NCBI GenBank assembly: GCA_963978545.1
Contig: OZ021732.1
Coordinates: forward strand, 34,068,123 to 34,132,122
DNA from: Linyphia triangularis
Taxonomy: Eukaryota; Arthropoda; Arachnida; Araneae; Linyphiidae
Length of the DNA: 64,000 bases
Direction of reading: 5' to 3'
Shown: in pieces, positions 25,919 to 37,340 of the stretch
Numbering within the stretch: position 1 is the first letter of the stretch
Layout of the letters: each line of letters begins with the position of its first letter
Program-made: the position numbers and the translations under genes
Notes under the pieces: model-generated
The model's database searches: none
The model's input: the letters and a program-made list of their open reading frames with translations, nothing else
What the model was told of the DNA's origin: nothing

Positions 25919-26978
25919 GCCACAGTATATCTTTTTACATATCTCGATATTGACAAAGGAATTGATACGAAAAAGAGAATATTACTCTAGTTATTTCATA
26001 TCCGATTGGCGATTCATATCCGAAGGCGTATGATGAAAAAAAAAAAGTCTAGATGTCGACGAGGATTCAAACTAACGTTATGGAGTCGGTTTCAAACAAT
26101 TTAGATAAAAACATTCTAGTCGAAAGCCTTTAGAAGCACTTCAGAAAATTTCAACAAAAAAATCAGTATTAAAAGCAATTATTCATTTCTTCAAGTTATA
26201 TGACAACGTTATAATACTAGTCTACATAAATTACTACAACTTGAACTTGTCTATACATTTCCATATTCCAACGGCCGAAAAATAATGACAGATATTAAAC
26301 TGTCAGATAATATACCAATGACTCTTTCTAGTAACCATTAGTCTCCAGGATACTTATACCAGTGCATCGAATTGTATGGTTCAGATAAAATCCTCAATTA
26401 GAAACTTTGAAACATCAAGAAACATGTGTACTACTTTATCTTGAACAAAATGACATGTTAATAGTAATCTTATTTATCATGGTACAGCTTTTTATTAATT
26501 CCAGCTTTCTCCCAGTAACAAGCTCATGCTTTCACACAAACCAAATTTTTGAATGAAAGTGAAGCGTATGAGCTTTTTCTGCAGTTTCTGGTGATCGATC
26601 GCGCTACCTTTGCTTTCGATCCAGATGCTTTACCTCTAGACAAAAGAGATATCTAGTGTCTAGAAGCTTTATATGTTATTTGAATTTGTCACTACTCAAC
26701 CATCTCCCAATGACGAAGAAGCGATACTGTTGTTCTGATCAACGTTTGATCGAGTTGCAGGTTTGGGATACTAGTTCCGCTTGTTACTAGTGATTAACGC
26801 TAGTTGCGTGTCTGATCGTTTGTTGCGATAAAGTTTCTCATTTCAGAAGGAGCCGATACATGGCTGCATGATTCGTTTGTCCGGCAGTCATCAATGAAGC
26901 TAGAAGCTTTTTCTGCAGTTGCTGTGGATCGATCGTGTGACCTTTGCTTTTCGAGTCAGATGCTTTACCGCTAGACAA
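25919..26978. repeat. Intron 1 DNA with a duplicated ~125-bp unit that received the LINE
   Basis: 26571-26693 (around TCTGCAG, GATCGATCGCG, CTAGACAAAAGAGATATCTA) recurs at 26906-26978, where it is cut at CTAGACAA by the LINE and resumes at 32832 with AAAAGATATCTAGTG. So the LINE entered the second of two copies of this unit. The copy spacing is about 335 bp. Nothing else is recognised between 25919 and 26570. Confidence 0.6.
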
Positions 26979-27179
26979 CCCTTCGGGGACAGCGATTAGT
27001 GTTTTTATTAGCTCTTTCTGTAAAAAAATTTGCGGTGCAGGATTCGCTCTGCCGCTAATCCCTGTAGCAAAAGACCGCTTACGCCTCTTGTGTACCCGTC
27101 GAGTACCTTGCCGCGGTCGAAGGGCTCCGTTACTATACGGTCTAAATCTCGACAATTTCCTCCATATCAGTAGGGCGAA

Positions 27180-28868
27180 ATGGCCGTCTCACACGGAAAA
27201 TTGTGGGCGGATAGATCCGACGAACAGGATGAAGTAGAAGATGACAAAAGTGTGGACCTCGATGAAGAGGGTTCACCGCCGGGTACTTCGGACACTACCG
27301 AGCAGAGCGAAACCGGCGTCAAAAGGAAAACCTTGAGATCCGGCGACAAGTGGAAGTTAGGGACCACTAACGCTGGAAAGCAACAATCCTTGAAGGACTT
27401 CAAGAGCGAGAAAAATGCCTTGAGAAAAGGCACGAGGAAAAAGAAGGCGGAAGAGAACCGCCAGGACGCCGCATCTGGTAGCGACGCCCCACCTCGGGTT
27501 CTATCCGTACAGTGTACGGAAGATGTCCGCTCTGACGTGGCCGAAGTTATCGGCCCCAACGACGGCATCGAGGGCCTTATTATCCCAAAAGTTAACACAA
27601 ATAATTCCCAGCTTACGAGTACGACGAACTTACCGGATGCAGCCAGCACCGAGGGTCCGACAGACTCAAATAGCGAGGGTCCGTCGACGGAAGTCGCCGA
27701 AGCCGTGAAATCTCGAAGACCGAAGAAAAGCCGCAACCAGACCGCAGCTGAAAACCAGCAAGAAGACCCACCGACCACTCCGGAAGAGGACAAGTCACCA
27801 CAAATGGCGACGAGGGAATCCACGGCCGCACCACCACCGAAGGAGGTCAATGGACTGCTACTGGAGAGAGCGCTGGCCACTCAAACCAGAATCCAAACGA
27901 CCATCGCAAGAATGGAAGACACTACCCTGGCTGCTGAACTCCTGTCCCTCACCCAAGAGCTTCTACAAGTCTGCATAGAGCAACAAATCTTACTGGGCCA
28001 AAAAGACCGCGAGCAGACCATCGAGATTAAAACCAAAACTAACACATACGCTGACGCGGCTAGAAAACCAAGGGCCCCGTCCCGAGGTCGCTCAGCGTCC
28101 AAGCACAGGAGTGCCAAGAAAGAACATGTCGCCATAGTCTATCCGAAGGATCCGGAGATGACATCTACGCAGACCCTCAAGACCATCCGCACCACGCTTG
28201 GGCCGGAGTAACACAATCTAGGGGTTGAACGAGTCCGCAACATTAAAAACGGAGGAATTGCAATAGTCACCTCGACTGAAAAAGAAGTCGACAACCTCAT
28301 CAAGATTATTCAATCTAAAGAGGATTCCAACAATTGCCTGGAGGCAAGCAGACCCAAGAAGAGACTTCTTCCCCGCATCATCCTCTACGACGTCGACGAG
28401 GCGGTAGACAAAGAGACCATTGCCGGGGCGCTAAAGTTAGAGAACCCGGAGATCAAGGAGGGAGAGATTGTCCCAATCTTCTCCTTCCGAAGCCTCCGGG
28501 GGGGCACGAACTGGGTCCTCTCTGTTGACCCAGTTACGTTTACCGTTGTAAACAAGCGGAAGAAGCTTAAACTTTCCTGGAGAGTGACCTCTTGCAAGGA
28601 ATACTTCCACGCCCCTATCTGCTTCAAGTGCCGCGGACATGGGCACTATTCGAAGGATTGCAGCCGTGAAGAAGTCTGCGCAAAGTGTTGCCGCGAAGGC
28701 CACAAAAGAGACAGCTGTTCCTTCCAAGAAAGTTGCAGGAACTGCGTGGAGTTCAACACCAAGTTCAACACTCACCATGAAGTCAACCACCTCCCCACGA
28801 GTAGAACACGCCGGATGCTGAAGAAACAGACCCGAAGCGATAAAAATAAGATGGACTATGGGAAGTAG
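27180..28868 (+). pseudogene. LINE ORF1 (gag-like, zinc-knuckle) with one nonsense codon
   Basis: Nucleic-acid-binding gag-like protein of the LINE ribonucleoprotein. The frame is 563 codons including the final stop, and is open except for TAA at 28209-28211 after TLGPE. The N-terminal ~230 residues are charged and low complexity, rich in Glu, Lys, Ser and Pro. A helical segment follows around residues 230-285, then a basic RGRSASKHR patch, a central globular part, and two zinc knuckles of CX2CX4HX4C form (CFKCRGHGHYSKDC and CAKCCREGHKRDSC, 28621-28732), then a third Cys/His cluster (CRNC..HH..H). Its end overlaps the ORF2 start by 11 bases. The long open frame on the opposite strand (27167-27880) is a compositional shadow. 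Confidence 0.88.
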
Positions 28869-31800
28869 CACACCTTACAAGTCGATCAAAGGAGCCCAAC
28901 TAAACCTCAACCACTGCCGAAGCGCGGCGACCCAACTTGATCACGATGCCCAAGAACTTGGTCTGGACTTCGTGGCCATTAACGATCCCTACTTGATTGA
29001 AGGGAGACTGGTAGGTTACAGCAAAATGAGGAAGTATTGCGGCGAGAACCCTCTGGCGGGTTTTCTCGTCGCCAACAACTCCTGGTCGGTGCTCCACCTC
29101 GAAGCATACCGTGATCTAACAGCTATTAGAGTGGAGTTTGCGGGGAATCCGGTCATCCTCATCACTGGGTATTGCCCCCCATCCGGGGACTTCGTGGACT
29201 TTCTCCGCAGACTTCAAGCCCTCGTGCATAAGTACGACAATCTGGAAATTTGGATTTTCGGCGATTTCAATGCCAAGTCTAGCTCGTGGGGACCAAGAAA
29301 CACCGACAGACGTGGTGCGCTCCTAGAAGACCTCATTGCCGAGCAAGACCTGACGGTTGTCAACACAGCGGACAGTCGAGCCACCTACGATGGGGTCCAT
29401 GGCCAGAGTTGGATCGACTTAATGTTGGTCAAAAACATGGACACGGGCCACATCATCAACTGTAACATCTCGGATGCGGTCACCCTCAGTGATCACAACC
29501 GAATGGAAGTGGAGATTGATCGCTCCGACCGGAGGATTGATCGACAGCGGACTTGTTGGTGTATTGAGAACGTCAACTGGGTTCAACTCAAGTCGGACCT
29601 GACCACCCTCATTGAAGAAGACGACAGCATGGATCTCGATCTGGACTCCACCTTTGACCTTCTTCAATCCAAAGTGGCCAAGTTGTGCCACAAACACCGG
29701 ATCAAAAAATGCAGCTTTACTAGGAATGCGATTTGGTGGACCCAGGAACTCCGCACCAAGAGAAGAAGAGTCCGCGCACTCCGTCGTCGTGCTCAAGCAG
29801 AAGGGGACCCAATCATCAGACTTCGGCGTCTTCTCCACTTCAAGCATGAACGCGCCCAATACAAGCGTCTCCTTGTTTCCACCAAAAGAGATAAATTCCG
29901 TCTGTTCCTGGAGAACAACTCCTTCGGCCCGGCCTACAAGATCGCCAAAGACCACTCCCGTAGGAAAGGACCAGCACAGATCAAGAAACCGGACGGGACT
30001 CTTACCTCCTCCAACACGGAGAGCACCTTGGAGATCCTCCGCCACCACTTCCCATCAACCACCTCTGCCCGAGTGCCGGATCCACCAAAGACGTCCACCA
30101 GATATGACGAAGACCTTACCTCGGACGAGGTGGAATTCATCATCGAAGCCATGAACAAGGACAAAGCTCCGGGACCAGACGGCATTGTGCGGGAGCTCTT
30201 TGCTGTGAACAAGGACTGGTTTACGAAACTGCTGAACCGATGTTGGAGCTCCGGTTACTTCCCGAAGCTGTGGAAAGTAGCGAACGTTGTTCTCATCCCA
30301 AAAGAGGGCAAGGACCCTTCTCTTCCAGCAAGCTACATGCCCATCTGCCTCCTCTTCGTGTGGGGGAAAATCCTGGACAAGCTGACCGCTAACCGCCTCA
30401 ACCACTTCCTCGAGCAACATGACCTCCTCCACCCCAACCAATTCGGTTTCCGAAGAGGTATGGACACCAAAGCGGCCCTCAAGAAGTTGACCAACGCGGT
30501 GGACGCCGCCAAAGCCCGGGGAAAAGTGACCTGTGCAGTATCATTGGACATCAAGAACGCCTTCAACTCCATCCGGACAGCGGACATCCTGGAGACGTTG
30601 AGAAAGCTCAACACCCCGAGTCGGGTCTTCGACATGATTCGAAGCTTTCTCCAGGATAGGACGGTGACCGGTGACGGAGTTGAAGCACCCCTTGACTACA
30701 ACATTGGTGTACCCCAGGGTTCTAGTCTCGGACCAACGCTGTGGCTTATCATCGCAGACAACCTTCTCAAGAGTATCCAACACGACGAAGACTGCTGGAT
30801 TCAGTTCTTCGCCGATGACATTCTCCTGGTCATGAACGCCTCGGCTTCTTACCATTTCACCAACAAGTCCGTCCCATGCATGGAAGCCATCGAGAAATGG
30901 GCATCAGACTTCAGCTTAGACTTCAACGAGAACAAGTCGCAGTTCATCATGTTCCCGGTCAAGAAGGAGATCTCCCACATCCCTGGAGTTAAGCTGAGAG
31001 AAAACGAATTAGATGCGTGAAGACGATGAAGTACCTCGGCGTCACCTTCGATCCCCGTCTGACCTGGAAAGACCACCTCGCTGATGTCAAAAACAAGGCT
31101 GCGCGCTTTAGCGCATTACTTCAAAGGCTGACCCGGGCGACCTGGGGCATCAAGCCTGACATCGCCAAAAAGATGTATCTTGGTGGTACGGAGAAGATGA
31201 TTCTCTACGGATGTGAAGTGTGATATCGCGACACAGTCCGTATGAGAAATGCACTTACTTACATTCAGTGGAACGCCCTTCTCCGTATCACTAAGTGTTA
31301 TCGCACCACCTCTACTGACGCACTCCAAGTCCTAGCAGGCTGCGTCCCACTGTACCTCAAGGCCAAATGGCTGAAAAAGATGTATGACTTCAAGGTGGGA
31401 GTGTACCCTCTCGACCTCAACGGTGCATCCCTCAAAATTGAAGACTGCCGACCCCACAACCGACGGCGCCCAGCCCCTTGGGACCTCGGTAGGGTGGAGT
31501 TCGACCTTGACTCCCCCTCCGGCCAAGAATTGTCCATTTACACGGACGGCTCGAAGCTCAACGACAAAGTGGGGTGCGGAATCGCCGTCTACAGCAACGA
31601 CAACCTGATGTCAACAGAGAAATACCGGCTCAACGACGAGGCAACCGTATTTGATGCGGAAGCGCTGGCGCTCCTCAAAGCGGTTGCTCTTGCCCAACAC
31701 CACGATGAAGTTGCCCATGTCTATTCCGACTCTCGTTCAGCGCTCCTCTCACTTAGGAGACTGCACCCTTTGGACAACATTACGGTTCGGACACGGAGGG

Positions 31801-32594
31801 CTCTCCGCACGACGAACAACGTCCGTTTCCATTGGGTGAAAGCTCATGCTGGGGTGCATGGCAACGAAAAGGCAGACATGCTGGCCAAAGAGGCTACCAC
31901 CCGTCCCACCATCGACGAAGATGTCAAAATCCCAATCTCCTGGATCAAGAGGCACACTAAAGAGCTCCTTTTGAACGAATGGCAACAAAGATGGGACGAG
32001 ACAGACCACGGTCTACCAGTCCACGGCATTTTTGGCCGGATCAACGCCAACAGATGTTCGGGAGACTTCTATGTTAACCAGATCATAACTGGACATGGAG
32101 TCTTCCAGGTTCATCAATCCAGGTTCTTCGGAAAAAGCGCCCTGTGTTGGTGCGGACAGCGAGGAACTTCCATCCACCTCATCCTGGAGTGCCCCGTCTT
32201 CGAGGAAATCCAGAGACAATGCTTCCCTAACAGCATCTCCGGCCTCTCCATTGCAGACTTTGCACGAAGGAAGACGCTCCACCCCGGAGTTCGGAGGATC
32301 ATCGCTGCAGCTCTCCAACGACAGGTCCGGGACCTCGAGGAAGAAGAGGCCTTCGACGACGAAGACAACGAAGACTTATTTGAAGAAGAAGTCCGTGTCG
32401 TGTGTTCCTCTACTGTACATATCCTGCTTCATCATCTGTCCTGTCCTGTTCATGTTCCTGTTTTCCTGTATTTTAAAAAAGATCCTTACTGTGTTGAAAT
32501 AAAGGGCGTTGCCCCGAGAAGAGCTGGCGTCGCCAACAATCATCCGGTCGAGTCTTCGTACATCGCAGTATCAGGACTGGTGCTCTGGCCGTGA
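28858..32594 (+). pseudogene. LINE ORF2 (endonuclease, reverse transcriptase, RNase H), two lesions
   Basis: Polyprotein for target-primed reverse transcription. Endonuclease motifs: NDPY near 28981, where most relatives have an E in place of this N-D pair, GDFNAKSSSWG near 29262 and LSDHNRMEVEI near 29487. Reverse transcriptase motifs: KAPGPDGI (30166), NQFGFRRG (30438), SLDIKNAFNSI (30544), GVPQGSSLGP (30706) and catalytic FADD (30810). RNase H: IYTDGS (31537), DAEAL (31654), YSDSRSALLSL (31723) and HWVKAHAGVHGNEKAD (31830), giving the D-E-D-D type set. A CWC..H..CP motif follows near 32149. A single-base frame change occurs at about 31000-31010 and a TGA at 31221-31223 where Trp is expected. 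The last ~60 codons after about 32395 may be read-out, not conserved protein. Confidence 0.92.
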
Positions 32595-33851
32595 CGGGCG
32601 ATTTGGCATTCGCATTGGAGTGGATCGAGCGGGCAAGGCGTGAATGGTGCCGTTGAAGGAGATACGGGTGGGCTACTGCTGATTGGACCCAGGTTTCATG
32701 CGGCTTGTGCCCTACCCTGCGTCGCCTCTCGGGACTTAGTAGGTTTTGCTTCGCAAAAGCGTGTTTCTCAGTACTTCACCGTATACCCCCGGACGGGGGT
32801 GGGACGGTAACCTCCGGTTACCGCTAGACAAAAAAGATATCTAGTGTCTAGAAACTTTATCTGTTTTTTGAAGTCGTCACTAAAATAGTGAATGAAATAA
32901 TATTACATAGAGATAGTAATATATAAGAATTCTCATTAATTTCAGCTTTATGGAATGCACATTTATTTTTAAAATGGTTTTTCAATTTAAATATAATAAA
33001 TTATATACAAATATAAAGATAAAAATTAAGTATTAAGGATTTGGTTAATTTTAAAAATATATCTAATATTATCAAAGCAAATTGCTTTACTTATAAAACT
33101 TTAATTAAAATACATAGGTAAATAATGAAATCACTACTAAAATAAGGTGCTTAGTATCTGATTCATCTGAAGTTTAAATCTCAATGGCACAAAAACAAAC
33201 CTACCACTATGGCAAAAAACTAGGTTATCACTCATTTGAATATGCTCCATTGATTATTGTAATTTAATAAATGCATTAAAAATCATTATTAAACTGGAAT
33301 GCCAAATGAGACTGAAATCTAAGTATATTACTTTTTAATGATACTTTGAGTGCCAGTGTTCTGAATAAAATGTTTCCAAACTAGACTTCAACTTGCAAAT
33401 ATTATAATGCTTTGTGAAAAAACGTCAATGATTTTCAGGTCATTAAGACACTCTAAGAATCTCATGAGACAAGAATTAATGAAATTCTTAGTCTGCACTT
33501 TTTTAAATATACTGATAATATTGAAGAATTATTAATTATATTTAACTTCAATTTACGTGAACAAATCTTTATTCAATCGACCATAATTGATTTATTCTTA
33601 CTTTTAAATCTTAATTAAACTAGTATGCGAAGTGTAAGCATATATCCGTTGTTCTTTGCTTATTTTTTGTTAATATTTCCAACTCCGGTGCGGATTCTGC
33701 ACCAAAAGTTGTTACACAAAAAGAGTACAAGTTATGGCAACCATAACCTGTTCATTTGTTATTAAAAAAATTCATGACAATGAACATCTTTACTTAGCTT
33801 AATGATAGATGACTGTAGCTTAATGATAGATCATGTAGCTTAATGATAGCT

Positions 33852-33887
33852 ACAATCGGAAACCAAAATTACTTGGTTTCCGATTGT
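33852..33887. repeat. Perfect 15-bp inverted repeat with 6-base loop
   Basis: ACAATCGGAAACCAA is followed, after AATTAC, by its exact reverse complement. It directly abuts three near-tandem copies of TAGCTTAATGATAG at 20-21 base spacing. Function unknown. Confidence 0.7.
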
Positions 33888-34280
33888 CGCCATGACGAGA
33901 TGGCGACTAATTCAAACGGCCGTTAAAACAAAAAGATTGCAGAATACAACAAATGTTTTAATATTCAATAAAATACGACATAATAGGCAATGAATTATAA
34001 AAAACACGTATAAAAAGAGTACATATTTGTAAAGTGATTGTAAAAGAACGTTGTTACATTGGAAACATCATCGGTCAATGGCGCCAAAGTCAATATCTGG
34101 ATGTAAACACTTGCTTGTCGCATGACACGTCAAATTCAAATATTCTCTGTAGTCAGGATCGCCTTACGTGGGTGCCATTCTAAAGCCGGAAACTGGATCA
34201 CCGACTGGTAGCGGATAAATCCAGCTTAATGTAATTCCTAAATCTAAAATTAGTTGGTTTTTTATACTATATATTCGTAT

Positions 34281-34356
34281 TGCCGAGGCCGTGCGCGAAA
34301 AACCAAGCAACTGAGCATCTAGCAAGACACTTGGTTGTTTGCGCACGGCCTCGGTA
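34281..34356. repeat. GC-rich imperfect hairpin, 27-bp stem and 22-base loop
   Basis: The arm 34281-34307 (CCGAGGCCGTGCGCG core) pairs with 34330-34356 (GCGCACGGCCTCGG core) with about three mismatches. Stem and loop lengths are compatible with a microRNA-like precursor or with the ends of a minute inverted element. No other support. Confidence 0.5.
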
Positions 34357-35394
34357 TTGCTCATAAATATTTTGAATCTGTGGAATTTAATTATATTTCA
34401 CCTATTATTATGGATCTTAAGCGAAGTGTTATTTTGAGTAGGGTCCCATAATACATCAACACTTTTGGGGCATGATATCAACCAATAAAAATGCACCATT
34501 AAAAACAAATTCGAATTTTTACATTCTATTAGAAAATCGCATTTTGTTTTCAGGCAAATATAACATGTACAAATATGACATAGCCATGTTTCCATTTAAA
34601 ATTCTTTAGTAAGGAATCTGTGGTCTATATCGTTTGATGATGACGTCATTGTAATGGTATGTCACTGACAAAAAAGAAATAAATTTTCCACACAAATTAT
34701 AACTCCATCACTCCCTTGGATACCTTTACAATGTGTCTTTTAGTGGGGCAAAGCATATGCATGCCAAATTTGGGTGCATTGATTAATAAGAAGCCTTAGT
34801 AGAACGTCAACATTACGCGCATAAATACAAGGTGTGATTATATGTTGAAGGTTTTGAGAAGGTACATTTATTCAAGGCATTGGAACTCTTTACGTTATTT
34901 TTGCTTTTAGCGAGGGTGCATGTGCACAGTTATAAATCAAAAGTACTCCATTCTTTTACTTATACCACCACAGAAAACTTGTTGAAATTTTTTTCTGGGA
35001 CTGCGTTATTCCATTTAAAATTATTTTACGTAACGATGTGCCTTTGTTATAAATTTCATGTATCTAAGCTGCTCTTCTGAAAATGTATTAATGCAGTAAG
35101 TTAAGATTTGACAATTAGCCAAATAAGTATAAAATATTTCATTTAGAAATTTAAAGATTAAATGTATTTACAGTTACTGTGTATTTAATAACCCAAGTTA
35201 GTTCTATCGATCCTGCTTCATTTCAAATAACTCATCTCCATTTAAATGAATATTATAGCTAACACTTTGGCAACTAAAATTCAACAAGAAGTTTTTTTTT
35301 TTCATTCCTTTAAAATTCCTATAATACTTTTACACTACAAAAAATTAAAATATACCAATGAATGGCATTGTTAGCATTTTTTAACCCTTTTTAG

Positions 35395-35649
35395 TAATCT
35401 TCCGAGAATGGTTGAAAAGTCTTCACTTTCCTTACACCGCTCTTCTGTTTCTGTTCGGATGTGTTTTGGGAGTCATCGACCACAACTTCAAGCAGTTTCG
35501 AATCTTCACGGAATTGGCAAAAGTGGATTCCCGCCTTATGATGCATCTCTTCCTCCCAGCCATCATATACGAGTCTGCATTCTCACTCGACACTCACATG
35601 TTCTTCATGGCTTTGACACAGTGCCTCATTCTGGCTGGTCCTGGTGTCA
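35395..35649 (+). CDS. SLC9C1: SLC9C-like exon 2
   Basis: Acceptor TTTTTAG at 35394, donor GTAAGT at 35650, phase 1 at both ends. It encodes membrane segments of the exchanger domain, from IFREWLKSLHFPYTALLFLF through LFLPAIIYESAFSLDTHMFF to LILAGPGV (about residues 58-142). LPAIIYESAF corresponds to the conserved LPPIIFEAAF-like segment of CPA1 exchangers. GPGV leads into exon 3. Confidence 0.9.
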
Positions 35650-35696
35650 GTAAGTTACCTTCTCATTAGCAGTTGTTAGCTAATAATAACAACCCA

Positions 35697-36235
35697 TAAA
35701 AACAAATTTTTTATTATAAATCTTTTATATAGGCATTGCCATTTTTTTATATTCGTTAACACTGCACCAATTCTGTAAACGGCATGTGCTTGGTGTTTGC
35801 ATCTAATTTTAAGTATCAAAAACATTTCTATCTGTAAATGTGCGTTTCAAAATTTATTTATTAAAAATGAACGGGAATTTATACTCTCACATTCAAATAT
35901 CATTTATTTATTCTGATTAAAGTAATTTTAGTATTTATTTATAAAAAAAAAAAAAAATTGACAACAGGAAAGAGTTTCAACAATGATCTGTTTAATGCTA
36001 TTTTAATTGTATAGGATGACGGCAAATTGATTTATTACTATTCCATAAAAGCGACATATTAGTGACAGTAACAGCCCCAAAATTTGATAGAATGTATTGT
36101 CATCGACATCGAACCTATCTGCCAAGTTTCAGACCGATTATATAACGGCAAGGGGGTTAATTAGGCCTCCGCAGATTTCGCTCCCATCGGCAAACAAACA
36201 AAATCGAAGTTAAGATAAAGGATTAATAATTAATA
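35697..36235 (+). repeat. Dispersed ~0.5 kb TIR repeat, copy 3
   Basis: Matches 1533-2025 along its length in the same orientation, with a short extra segment near 35765-35795. Its right end (AAAGGATTAATAATTAATAG) is also the start of a long palindrome. Confidence 0.65.
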
Positions 36236-36587
36236 GTTTAAAAAACTAAAAAATACGCTTTAATATAAAAGTGAACTAAAAAGTAGAAAATAATTTTAAA
36301 TAAGTTTGAAATAAGAATAGAGTGATTCACAAGAAATATTTATTTTATCGTAAAAAAGCGTGGAGTGCTTGATGTCAATTGTTGAAAATATTTAATGACA
36401 GATATTGGTAAAAGTAGAGCCTTTATGAAAATATCTTAAAAAACACCCCACGCTTTCTTACGATAAAATAAATATTTCTTGTTAATCACTCTATTCTTAT
36501 TTCAAACTTATTTAAAATTATTTTCTACTTTTTAGTTCACTTTTCTATTTTAGCGTATTTTTTAGTTTTTTAAACTATTAATTATTT
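36225..36587. repeat. Long near-perfect palindrome, arms about 139 bp
   Basis: 36225-36363 is the inverted copy of 36448-36587 with about five differences, around an 84-bp spacer. Each arm contains CTAAAAAGTAGAAAATAATT and ATTCTTATTTCAAACTTATT or their complements. Immediately after the right arm the arm-end sequence is partly repeated in tandem (36588-36650). It lies in intron 2 of the exchanger gene and would be transcribed into a hairpin. Confidence 0.88.
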
Positions 36588-36842
36588 TCTACTTTTTAGT
36601 TTGGTTTTCTATTAAAGCTTGTTTTTTTTTAGTTTTTAAACTATTAATTATTTTTTCTGTAAACTATAATTTTTTTTTAGTTAGTGTACAAAACTCTCCA
36701 GTTGTTTCTGCCAATAGTCAAATGCTTGTCTCAAATTTAAGTCATGTGTATGTCTTAGTACACACCGTATTACTTGGCACAAAACACTACCGTGTATCTG
36801 AATATGAAAAATCACTAATCCTGAAGATCCTGGTAAGGATAA

Positions 36843-37020
36843 GCTGACCAAACGGTATAGTGGTTAGCGTGCTAGCTTCTAAACCGCGAGGTTGCGGGTT
36901 CGAGTCCCGTATTAGGCATGGGTGTTTGTAAATGTATGTTGGCTTGTCTAATGACGAATGTTTCGGCGCATTATAGCCCTCGTGTTGCTGACGGCACCAG
37001 ATAATCTGAATACAACCAAA
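36843..37020 (+). mobile_element. tRNA-derived SINE, copy 3
   Basis: Begins GCTGACCAAACGG, with A-box-like TAGTGGTTAGCGTG and B-box GGTTCGAGTCCCG, and ends near GAATACAACCAAA. Exact 13-bp direct repeats CTGGTAAGGATAA flank it at 36830-36842 and 37021-37033. The tRNA-like head (36845-36915) is the SINE promoter and not a functional tRNA gene: the anticodon arm does not pair well and the 3' acceptor strand is absent. Confidence 0.93.
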
Positions 37021-37049
37021 CTGGTAAGGATAATGCGACTAAAAAAACA

Positions 37050-37340
37050 CGCTTTGTATAACCGTCGTTCAAACGACAAATCTTTCAAACGGCACACCAG
37101 GGTTCGATTCCGGAGAAGGTTGGTTGGTTGAAATTTAACGGCGCAAGGGCAACACGAGCTAATCCTTGTGATAAAGCGACAAACTTATTGAATTATTGAA
37201 TTGTCATCGGTCCTTAATAAGTATGCCAAATTTCGAGTTAATCCGACGTTTTGAAGGGGGTCAAAATCATGTTCAAAGATTCCGTTACATACTAACATAC
37301 ATACGTCTGAAGCTAATAAAAGCGTATTAAAAAAGCAGAA
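37050..37340 (+). mobile_element. Second, different tRNA-derived SINE or SINE-like element
   Basis: Carries a B-box-like GGGTTCGATTCC near 37091 and then GTTGGTTGGTTGAAATTTAA and GGGCAACACGAGCTA. Its tail (GCCAAATTTCGAGTTAATCC, CATACTAACATACATACG, AATAAAAGCGTATTAAAAAA) resembles the 3' tail style of RTE-type LINEs. It sits 17 bases after the target duplication of the previous SINE. No target duplication identified. Confidence 0.5.

Larger units (their letters stand above)
26979..32817 (+). mobile_element. Non-LTR retrotransposon, I/R1 group, near full length
   Basis: A 5.84 kb element flanked by 14-bp direct repeats TTACCGCTAGACAA at 26965-26978 and 32818-32831. It has a ~200-bp 5' leader, ORF1 with two CCHC zinc knuckles, ORF2 with apurinic-type endonuclease, reverse transcriptase, RNase H and a C-terminal zinc-like motif, and a ~220-bp 3' region. 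The 3' end finishes GGTAACCTCCGG with no poly-A tail. It is markedly more GC-rich than its surroundings. RNase H places it in the I/R1/LOA part of the LINE tree. Only one stop in ORF1 and two lesions in ORF2 are visible, so the insertion looks young. Confidence 0.93.
32832..35394. other. Rest of intron 1 with two hairpins
   Basis: The first 60 bases complete the LINE target unit. Otherwise AT-rich with no genes. TAGCTTAATGATAG occurs three times (33795, 33816, 33836), followed by a perfect 15-bp inverted repeat (33852-33866 against 33873-33887). A GC-rich hairpin lies at 34281-34356. Confidence 0.5.

Noticed and set aside
27167..27880. 237-codon minus-strand open frame
   Set aside because: Opposite-strand shadow of the LINE ORF1, Ser-rich because of complementary codon bias. 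The same applies to other long minus-strand frames at 28437-32368.
36845..36915. Apparent tRNA gene (A and B boxes)
   Set aside because: It is the head of a SINE with 13-bp target duplications, a poorly paired anticodon arm and no acceptor 3' strand; the same holds at 10270-10337, 11950-12019 and 41359-41430.
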